From Azolla caroliniana (lineage: Eukaryota; Polypodiophyta): 64,000 nt of DNA. The stretch lies in assembly GCA_043228905.1 (NCBI GenBank), contig JBHGNT010000009.1, positions 1,364,001 to 1,428,000 of the forward strand. Direction: 5' to 3'. The notes below the pieces were generated by a model that made no database searches, was not told the origin of the DNA, and was given only the letters and a program-made list of their open reading frames with translations. Below, piece after piece: positions 54,655 through 64,000 of the stretch; position 1 is the stretch's first letter, and each line of letters opens with the position of its first letter. A program made the translations under genes and the position numbers.

Positions 54655-56699
54655 GAATTAGGAGGGTTGACATGGACCGGTCTTCCTTCACCACAAATAC
54701 CCTTTCCTAGTGTGACAAACATATTTGCACGCGTCGGAAAATTACACAACTTACCATCGATATTATATTTCTTATGGATGACTTTCTTAATCAAGTTAAT
54801 ATGTTGTCCATCCATCCAAGCACACATTTTCCACTTGCATTAGACTTTTGAGAAGTAAGCTCTCTCATTGTCAACATTCATCTCTATTATAACTTTGATT
54901 GTCAACATGCACCAACACGCTCTCTTTTAATGCCATCCTTTCACATCTTTCATGTTTTGAGCTAGATTTCCAACTTTCAATCTTTGTCACAAGAACATTT
55001 CTTTCATGCATAAACACCGAATATTAGAGCACACATTTGTTATCAAGGGGTCTTTTTTTTCAACGTATGTAGCAATCTCAAATTAATGTCTCTTTATCAA
55101 ATTTCTAAAGTCCATACGTGTTTTATTCCCCAAAAGCATAAACTTCAATTGGGATTTGTTTCAACGTTTCAAATCTATATGGTTATTGGCATTTGAAATG
55201 TCAATACAACATGTTATCTTTTCGAAACAAATTTTTTGTTTCGATTGAATCTAAAAGTTCGTTGAAATGTTCTAAATCAAAGTAGTTATTATTGGAACCT
55301 AAGGGAATCTTTTACAAGATCAATTATTAATAAAAAACAATGCATTGTTCGCCAACGCACAATGTGAAAGCATTACCTTCATACAACATATATTAGAGAT
55401 GTTAGATCTTGTGCCACAAATTAATTTGGTATGGATTCCCAAGATAATTACTTTATTCAACTTCAAAAATACAAAAATATGAAAGGACTTTGAGATAGAG
55501 AACCCCCTAGTTGCCTAGTAAATTTTCTGTTGTGTTGTGTTGTGTTGTGAACTCAACTATATTGCGATGATTGTGTTTAATAAATCTAGTTTTAGATCAT
55601 GCACAATTAAAAAATTCTCTTGAAAAATGGGTTTACAAAATTGTAACTGACGCGTTTGTGTCCAAAATAATACAAAAAGTGGAAGATTTGCCACTTGTCC
55701 CTTTAAAGGCTGTATTAGACAAAAACAACTCCCATCATTAAGCATAATAGTATTAATGAATTGTTGTTGAAAGAGCCACACCTATCCACGATCCTTCATC
55801 CCTTTATTTATTTTGTTTAGGGAAACGTTGCAAAATGCAACATGTACACATTAAACCTACTCATCCAGTATTCACATAATAGAGAAATATACAATGTTTG
55901 TTAAATAAGATTGTCAAAAGTTAAGCACGTACCGCAAACTTTCTAATATAATACATAAAATGCACAATAGGCAGACAATAACTTGCCTTGATATATAACC
56001 CTACACGTTGTGACCACAAACCCTCTCACATAGAGTGATAAATTATTATAGTGGAAATGTTGTGGCAAATGTTAAATATAACTATCCATCAAAACCAAAT
56101 TAAAAAATATCCAATGTTGTGTAGAATTACCTGACACAAGCCTTGGTAGTGAATGACCTAGGTCCATGGAAAATTGGAAGTATTACTGTTTATTTTGGTA
56201 CTCTTCTATATTGTGATGATCGACTTTAGTGTTCTTCATGAATGTCTTAATGCCTTGGTCGCTCTTATGTCACGAAGGTTATGTTTAGATGAGGATCCAT
56301 TAGTGACATAGGATGCTTATAATCCAAGAGTAACATCTAACCTCCATGCAAGGAGAAGCTATAATAATGGCATGGAAGTGATGTGGTTGCTCATTGTAGT
56401 TCATTGGAGAAGTTGCGCATGTGAGTCCACACATCACGACAATGATGTTTTTGAGCATAAGGGTGTACTATTCTTAGTTTGCACATTAAACCATGCTAAG
56501 AGTCGTGTGCATGTGTGTGACTACATGCATGTGTACGTAAGTGATAGTAGAGTGAGTGAGTGTGTGCAGATCATGCATGAAAGATTGTATGTGTGTGGGC
56601 AATTATTCTTTGTATCTATATTTCCATATGAAAGTGTTTTTGGATATGTAAGTGTGATCACTTGCCTTGAACTAGAAATCCGACCTACTATTATAAAGA

Positions 56700-56840
56700 A
56701 ATCTATCTATCTCACATGTGACTTAGCTCACATGTATGATGGTGTGAGATGGGGCATTGGGGCACATTTGACTATGCTTTCCACACATCTTCGAGCAAAC
56801 CCAATCCTTGCACAAATGTCTCTCATTATCATATGCAAGT
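56700..56840. repeat. Dispersed repeat, copy 2
   Basis: Counterpart of 52045-52300. The 156-codon frame overlapping it (56372-56842) has no recognisable domain and is probably chance. Confidence 0.5.
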
Positions 56841-56842
56841 GA

Positions 56843-59089
56843 TAGTGGAGTGTGTGGATCATGCATGGAAGATGTTTTGCACTTTAGATATGAGAGAGGG
56901 ATCAAGGACCCCTCTAACATGTTTTTTAGGATTAAATATTGATAAGGCTAGCTGCCTAATCAGCCTAAGATCCTTCCTCAACCAATTAATTGAATGATTA
57001 AGTTCTATACTCACCAAATAGTTCAATTATGTTTCATACCTTGTATTTTTTCTTTTACTTTTAATTTTTTTCTCTTACTTTTATTTTTTTAGTTCTATTA
57101 GGATACTTAATTTATAGTGTTAAGTAAACATTTTAAGGTACAACAATTAAGAATATTGTTATTCACAAAAGTTTAGGCTAGTTAGAATACTCAAAATTTA
57201 CTAAGCCAGAAAATGCCCACCAAAAGAGCACCAACATAAGCCCTCCATTCCTCCTTTTATATTGAGCCAAGAAACCCTAAACCCCACCATATATATACCC
57301 AACAAAAATGAACACCACAATAAGCCCTCCTTTCCTCCTTTTATAGTTAGAGTAGGGGGGCTTTCATAAAATGAGAAGATATGACCACCGAATGGAACAT
57401 GCCTGATTCCTATTTTTCGTCGCTTATAACCTTCCCTTTAGCTATATGTTCTGGTTACGCAAGATCACTTTGGTGTTCATTTATGTCCCATAATCTAGTC
57501 CTCCTCAATGGTATACTTGGTGCTTGATTGACAAAGAAAAGTGGTCCGCATCCGCAAAGACAAACATATCCTGCATCGAAGAGAACTTGAACTTTTATGC
57601 ATAATGAAGAACAAAGGAAAGATACAACAATATTGAAACAAACTATTGTAAATAGAGAGAAAATCCATTCTTCATTAGTCTCCTCGTTCACCACTTCGTC
57701 TTCAACCATATTGAATTCTCAACTACCCCCCTTCTCATTGAGAAGCAAAAAACGGTGGATAACTCCTACACACACACAAGCCAAGATTTGAAACCTTCAC
57801 CTTCCCCAATGCAATCAATTGCCATTGACTTTTAGGACATTGGTCACAGTGATGCTTACAACTAGAACAAAGAATGCCTTGAATTAAAATAAGCTTGGTA
57901 GATTAGGATATGATTATAAGATGGAAACTAACCTGGGAGGTAAGGGTCATTGTACCATAGAGAAATAATGCATGACAAATATGAACAACGAAAATAGGAA
58001 GGTAGAAGTAAGTATTTACTAGCCATTGTACACATTTCAAGTACACATTTCGGGGATCGATGTGACAGACTCTATGGCTAATAAGAACCAGTTCAGAAGA
58101 CATACTTGAAAGTTGAAAGGTTTTAATTACCATGGCTAGCATATTATAAGTGAATCACCAACCAAGCATGAGTACTATTATTGTGGCACCACCAATCAAA
58201 GATATCAAGCTATGACCCTAGTAGAGGAGAAACCTTTGGTTTCTACTTGCAAACAAGTCTAAGAACTCATGGTCTACTTCCACAAAAAGATGAAGTGACA
58301 CACTTATGGCGGTGATCACATCTTCTTAAATTTGTTATCCATATTCCCTTTTGAAGTCGTGTTCCATGTGGTAACCTTTACAATTTGCATACCACAATAG
58401 TTACAACATGAGAAATGAGGTTCAAGCTTTCCTAAGCAAAAACAAACACAAAGAGAGTCATACTTTTGTCAAACCTCCACCAAGCCCACATCCAAAACTC
58501 ATGTCATACCTGAGGAACAAGGGGAAGGGGGTGTTCCAATTGACCTAAAGAGGTCTCCTTACCTAAGAAAATTGAGCCATATCCAAATCCTATATCTGAA
58601 TTATCTAAAGTCGAGGAATACAGCATTCACATGTTGATTTTGGGTTTCAAAGATGATGTTCAATCTACATCAAGCACATACATAGATGCCACCTGACCTT
58701 GACTACTAGTTTTTAAAGAGCCATGCTTAGTTGTTAAAAATGTGTATTTTATCATAAGAATACATTGAAGTATTCTACATATATTCGGCGTTTTAGAATT
58801 ACCATTTTAAAGTGTTTCACATATTCTATGTATTTAATGTATTCTACATATTTAACAAGCATTTAATATTTCCAAAAAACATTAGAAGTTAGAACTAATA
58901 AATCTATTTATTTATGTTGAGGACTTTACAATTTAAGAAGTATTGAAGGATTCCACACATATTAATCTACTTGTTTAATGTATTGTATCTAAAGTATACT
59001 CATTTAAGTCATTATAAAAAAAGGTAGAAAACTTAGCTTATGTATTCTACCTCTATTGTATGCTAATTATTATTCTACATGGAGCCATG
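56843..59089. other. AT-rich intergenic stretch without a supported gene
   Basis: Two copies of a block around AAGCCCTCC(A/T)TTCCTCCTTTTAT (57239 and 57322). No gene or RNA recognised. Confidence 0.45.
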
Positions 59090-60343
59090 GAATTCTCCAA
59101 AAACAAAACAAAAAATTAATGAGCTATTTTCCAACATATTTGCGTCCTAATGACAATATGATTATATCAAAGTATGACGATATTACATGACTTGAATGTA
59201 CATATTTATCACCTGATAGTGGCAAAATGTATATCCTAGCAATAATGACCCAATATTGTCTTCGTCATACAATTACTTAGTAAATACTCATTGTTAGACG
59301 CTTAATAAAAACTTACCTACTACCATGGTTTGAGCATCCTTTACAATGGATGTCCCAAGAGAGTGCCTCTATATTCATAGAAGTAAAATCTCGTTAAATT
59401 GTTTTTGACCAACGATCCTCTTATTTATTCTTATATATTTGCATGCTTTGTCACTTTCATATGATATTAAGCAGCTACATTTAGCTACATTTTCACATCA
59501 TACATGCAATTCTTATATGTCTTGACAAATACAGTTGAAAAGGGTGCTTATAAATTTATAAGATCCTCCGTAGTGAAATATGTTTGGGACCAATTTGTAA
59601 AAGCTTAAAAAGAACACCATAACACTACTAATATCTCAACAAAGTATGAAATGCCCTTATGTTTTGTCAAATGGCCAAAATACCCTTGTCTTTTGTCAAA
59701 TGACCAAAATACCCCCTTAACTTCATAACCTTTTGTTTATAAACTCCTCCTTTCCAATTTGTAAGCAACCCTCACCGCAATGCTCAATGAATACCCCCAT
59801 TTTATTTTAAATCACCTCAACCTTTTAACAAAGTACCAACATACCCCCCACACATGAATTAGGTCAAAATTACCAATCTTCTTTTGTTAAAATACCAAAA
59901 AATAGCCTCAAGATTCTAGCTAAATACCCCTATTATAGATCTAGATCAAGATAGTATGATTAATATTATTATCTTTATCGGCTCTCATTTGCTAATTATG
60001 CAATTAAGTATGGGCTTACATCTTACTTATGAAAGTAATTAGATTGCCATGAATAGTATTGTAGGCTCTCAAAATGAGTAGGGCTACTGATGCAATTAGT
60101 TAGTTAAAACGGTGCTTTGGTAAAAATAAAAAAATAAATAGATATGTGACTTTGAAAAACAATAGTTTAAGGCTCTTATTCTTAAGATGCAAATGAAGGA
60201 AGACAATAAACTTACAACTTATTATGAGTAATGAAAGGGTGGTTTACATCTTTGGGTCTCAAGGGGAGACCTATTAGAAGTTTATTAGAAGAAGGATTGC
60301 ATCAATATGTACAGTAATTTTCTGACATAAAGGTACAGTCAAA

Positions 60344-60907
60344 TCAGTAGTAGAGATCGCAATCAAAGAGAAGGGTCCAGTTTGCGGGGGGTTTGTGGTC
60401 AATGACGGTTAGTTTGGAAACGGCCACGCCACGTGCGGCTAAGAAATCTCCCGTCCCCCCGACAATGGGGAGGTACCGAGTCGCGAGGGTCTCGTCTTCC
60501 TGACCCATTATCACAAGGGTGCCCTTGTACGCACCCTCGGTGAATGTGGCCGTGAAGATGTGGAAAAGGACATACTTATGTTGGGAGTCGAGGATCCACA
60601 TGCCTTGCGCCACACCGATGCGTTTCGAGGTCGGCGATGGCCCCGTTGTGATGTTCACCTCGAATGTGGAGCGTACCCCGAAGCTATATGGGTTGGGCTG
60701 GCTCAAATTCAAAGGGCCTGCACTATACACCGAGGTAAAGACCGAGTTGTTTACCGCAGGGTTATAGACTTGGTTGTGGATGTAGAATGTGAAATGACTA
60801 GGACCCTGAGGTGGTTTACGCCGCGCCTCGGCCACATCACCGATCAATGCCAACGAAATCACACAAGAGAGTACCAAAAGGATCTCCACTCTCATCTTGC
60901 CAGCCAT
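60344..60907 (-). CDS. Dirigent protein 2
   Basis: Single-exon frame of 187 residues, about three quarters identical to dirigent protein 1. Signal peptide residues 1-28 (ILLVLSCVISLALIG). Domain blocks HFTFYIHNQVY, GVAQGMWILDSQ, FHIFTATFTEG and IVGGTGDFLAARGVA. The mature part keeps three of the four sequons seen in gene 1 (the one before HIGVAQ has changed to PTSKRIGVAQ) and has a new one at NWTL near the C-terminus. Most differences are conservative and the frame is free of stops, so both copies have probably stayed functional. Role as for dirigent proteins in general: stereospecific radical coupling in the apoplast. Confidence 0.92.
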   Translation of the reverse strand: MAGKMRVEILLVLSCVISLALIGDVAEARRKPPQGPSHFTFYIHNQVYNPAVNNSVFTSVYSAGPLNLSQPNPYSFGVRSTFEVNITTGPSPTSKRIGVAQGMWILDSQHKYVLFHIFTATFTEGAYKGTLVIMGQEDETLATRYLPIVGGTGDFLAARGVAVSKLTVIDHKPPANWTLLFDCDLYY

Positions 60908-61050
60908 TTTATGTAATTATATGCACTTTGGTTGTGTATGGATGTGTATTATGAAATTTGTATGTATAAGCTTGTGTAGTTTTGTGTGGGAGTGTAGATT
61001 CTCTAGCAATTCTTGTTGAGTGTGTGATCAAAAGGAGTGAGTAGCTTGCC

Positions 61051-61060
61051 ATTATATAGA
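61051..61060 (-). promoter_or_regulatory. TATA box of dirigent gene 2
   Basis: TCTATATAATGG on the minus strand, about 148 bp before the start codon, the same spacing as in gene 1. Confidence 0.6.
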
Positions 61061-62451
61061 GAAGGATAAGAGTTGACTTAGACTAGTCTTCCTTGTCCAA
61101 CTCACATCTTCTAAAATTAAACATTACCTACCATGCATATCATATTTCTTATGGACGACTTTCTCAATTAAGTTAACGATTGCTCTTGTATATTATTGAA
61201 GGCACACGCTTCCCACTTGAATTAGACTCTTTAGGGGGGTCTCCATTCTCATTGTCAACATTCATCGTATACCTTTTATTGTCAACATGTGTGTACACGA
61301 ATCCCTTTCTTTCTACTTTTCATTCGTCTTGATAATATTATTAATAACCCCTTGTAGCCTAGTAAATCGTGAGCTTTGTTTTGTCTTCGGATGTTTGTGT
61401 TTACTGATTTTAAACTATTTTAGTTTTAAATCATGCACACTAACAATTGCTCATGAAAGATGGGTTTACAACCATGGAATTGGCAGATTTGTCCACAATA
61501 CAAAGAGTGAAAACATAATCACTTGCCCCGATAAAGGCTATATTGAAAAAAAAAGACATAAGAGTAATTAGTGATTGTTGTGCAAGTGCCCCACTCATGC
61601 ATGAAGCTCCATCCCTCAATAGGCTGATTCAATATTAGTGAAACAACACCAAGTCTAAACAATTTTAAAAGTTTTTGGCTTGAATGTATGTACATAAAAT
61701 TTAATCATCCAATATTCATTGACTAAAGAGAGATATACCACTTGTTGAGGTTCTCAAGTCGAATCACCATTACATAACTATTTGTTAATGCAAATCCTTT
61801 CATGTAGAGCAATAAATTATTGTAGTGCAAATGTTGTGGCAAATGTGAATATCCAATATGTGTAGACGTTTAGTGTCTGTCACAAGAGCATGAATATTGT
61901 TACTACATAGCGCAAGCCCGAGTAATGCCATTATTCATGAACTACTACACATGGTAATGTTTGATATTCATATTCTTCGTGAATGCCCTTCCTTGGTTGG
62001 CCATGTGTGATAGTGTTGTATCTAGGTGAGGAAACCATAAGTTGCACTAGGGTGTTTATAATTCAAGAGTGTAACCAACCTTGACACAATAAGCCACTTG
62101 CTAAGGAACAAATAAAGATATATAACATGCATATCGAAAAAGAATAGAGGAAAGGTAAGCCATTCATGTGAGAAAATGTATTCTCATAAGCTATGTGGAA
62201 TCATTAGGACTGAAGTCTGGCCCAAAGGCACGAAGATTTTTATTCAAGAGATCTAACAATGGAGAGTCTTAAATAGAAGTGTTTATTTATTTTCCAAAAA
62301 GTAAGATAGAAGTATTAATAAGACAATTGTAACATAGGGTGGATTCCTTAATAAAACCAATGGCATCACAAAAGCACAAGGTATATTACGACAAAATTGT
62401 TCTCTTAGCCTTCTTGAGATAAAAGAAGTAGAAATTTCACATTAAGGGTAT

Positions 62452-62467
62452 GGGGGGGGGGGGGGGG
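62452..62467 (+). repeat. Homopolymer of 16 G
   Basis: Uninterrupted G run. The length may be uncertain because of sequencing. Confidence 0.9.
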
Positions 62468-62575
62468 AATAGAATCCATCGTAATGTTAGCTTTATTTAT
62501 ATTTATAAATAATAATAATAATTAGAAACTAGAAAAAAAAGTGATGAACTCATTGCCCTAATAAAACGATGCCTT

Positions 62576-62578
<3 letters not shown>

Positions 62579-62606
<28 letters not shown>

Positions 62607-62607
62607 C
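62579..62607. repeat. (CT)n microsatellite
   Basis: About 14 CT units. From here to 64000 the sequence is AT-rich and I see no supported gene. Confidence 0.9.
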
Positions 62608-64000
62608 CCTACATTATTTCTTTCTTTATCATCTCTTCGCTCTCGTTCTATTATGCATTCCTCTTTCATTTTTTAGATTTAGTCTCGTAGCAAAAATCCC
62701 CTTCCAATTTCATATGAAATTCCATTTGCAACCAATTATCACCATACGTATTCCGACTCCCATAGTACTCAAGCACATCCTAATCCACGAACGAGTGACC
62801 TTTGACATAATGCTTGTGTATGAATATGGATCGAATAGGTGCCACTATATTCATCCACCATTTTCATCATCGCAATTTCATATAATTGGTTGAGAACCCC
62901 TATCTCCAATAACATTGAACATTCCAACCCATGACATTGAACATTCCAATGTATTCAAAAAGTGATATAGGGAATTCCTACATATCATAGACTAGAACCC
63001 ACCAATGTACTAGGAACTACATAATTCTTTCTATATGACTCTTTATTGATGGAGTATGTCTTCAACACCTTGTTTTGACACTATGATTGCATAAACTTGA
63101 AACTAAACAAGAGTGTGTAAGTACATGAAGAACTGCAACTTCTACCAACTAATGAATTCCAAAATATTTTCTCAATGTGCAAATTTCCCGTGACTAAAAC
63201 AAACTTGAACTTCCTTGCAATGATGCAATATTGGCAACGGAGAATTTTCTTCGATGTGGATGATGCATTCAAAAGTTCTACTAGCTTGATCTATTCTTAG
63301 ATGTGGATGAAGCATGGACACTAGATTGATCTATTCCATAGCACGACGCAAACCACATTGTGTACATTGAATAATATAGAAATATTCAAGAACTATTTGA
63401 TATTGCAAAGTGTCAATTACTTGCCACCATTCCCTACACGTTTTATATGGGGCTACTTCACCATATCAAAAAATATAAAAAAGTGCACACTCATGTTATC
63501 TATTAGGAGAAAGACGAGATATTGTGAATGTTATTAGGTGGAACACGATACAATAAAAAATGCTAAGCGTGAGTCGTGATTCACTCTAGATATAAGGAAT
63601 CTTCGACACAATGAAGAAGACGAGCACAAGTAAGAAGAGAAGATCGAGTGGTTTGGAAGTCCTAGGCATCGAGTAAAAACAAATTGAGGATCATGATGAA
63701 AGAAGGATAAAGTAGAAATCTAAAAAGCTAGGAGAATTTAGGAGAGTTAAGTAAGTGGAAAGGCTCTCAAGGGGGAGGGCTAAGTAATATAGACTATATG
63801 GGAACTACTAGTAAAACACATTTAGGATGGGGTCATACTACTATTGGTTGAAGTGACTCTAGAGGCACAACGCGAGAGGAAGTTGGGGTAGGGAGACGAG
63901 AAACGACGATCGGTTACGAAGAGTGTGGACAAAATCCCATATGTGGCATCAGTCATGTGGACTGAATCCCAACTCAAGTAATTCTGGGGATTCGTACATG

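Larger units (their letters stand above)
52850..56330. repeat. Segmental duplication, left copy (contains dirigent gene 1)
   Basis: Ordered similarity to 59090-62130 covers both flanks and the promoter. Examples: AAAACAAAACAAAA near 52857/59100, TTTACAATGGAT near 53134/59340, TTATGGA(T/C)GACTTTCT near 54771/61150, CATTGTCAACATTCATC near 54867/61249 and TAGTTTTA(G/A)ATCATGCACA near 55587/61419. Much substitution and indel divergence. Confidence 0.75.
59090..62130. repeat. Segmental duplication, right copy (contains dirigent gene 2)
   Basis: Counterpart of 52850-56330. The far end is marked by TTCNTGAATG, CCTTGGT(C/T)GC and TATAAT(C/T)CAAGAGT near 56230-56330 and 61978-62075. Confidence 0.75.

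Noticed and set aside
56372-56842. 156-codon ORF on the plus strand
   Set aside because: No recognisable domain, no start context or promoter, and overlaps a dispersed repeat.

Overview
This window is nuclear DNA from a land plant. Support: two dirigent-protein genes, a two-exon F-box/kelch gene with a CT-rich leader, plant-type chromoviruses with a chromodomain, a plant-type LINE with a zf-RVT zinc finger, a hAT-type non-autonomous DNA transposon, and remnants of a PPR gene and a second LINE. The very high density of nested LTR elements suggests a large, repeat-rich genome; a fern or other non-angiosperm is possible, but nothing here proves the lineage.

Left half (1-38,540): a stack of mobile elements inserted into one another. 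An outer LTR element (here 'G') has its 5' LTR interrupted by a GC-rich gypsy element ('A', to 12,933). A is itself split by a minus-strand chromovirus ('B', 583-10,338, target duplication GATAC). One LTR of B is split by a 5-kb foldback element ('C', 4,955-10,008, flanked by GGAT). G's interior (from 13,459) holds a decayed minus-strand gypsy ('F', about 13,880-19,741), an LTR in minus orientation ('H', 19,742-20,262) and a second A-type element ('A2'). The terminal LTR of A2 is split by a near-complete chromovirus ('D', 21,283-26,979, duplication CTCCT) and by a young deletion derivative ('J', 27,149-30,132) with two 245-bp LTRs in which I saw no difference. G's 3' LTR (from 31,231) carries a hAT-like element ('L', 31,329-32,980, 8-bp duplication GTGAAGAT). 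A second diverged LTR fragment then runs directly into a LINE (34,563-38,414).

Right half (38,540-64,000): AT-rich and gene-poor. It holds a 1.4-kb purine-rich minisatellite between two roughly 220-bp direct repeats; the F-box/kelch gene (46,690-49,990, + strand); LINE and PPR remnants; and a diverged segmental tandem duplication of about 3 kb (52,850-56,330 and 59,090-62,130), each copy with one dirigent gene on the minus strand and a recognisable promoter.

How the host genes act: the kelch protein would recruit substrates to an SCF ubiquitin ligase. The dirigent proteins are secreted and would direct stereospecific coupling of phenoxy radicals in the cell wall. They are not functionally linked here. 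The most unusual signals are in the mobile elements. B and D each have a primer site that is not tRNA-like but matches the predicted 5' end of their own RNA. Element C is built largely from amplified chromovirus LTR ends. Several LTRs carry tRNA-like modules.
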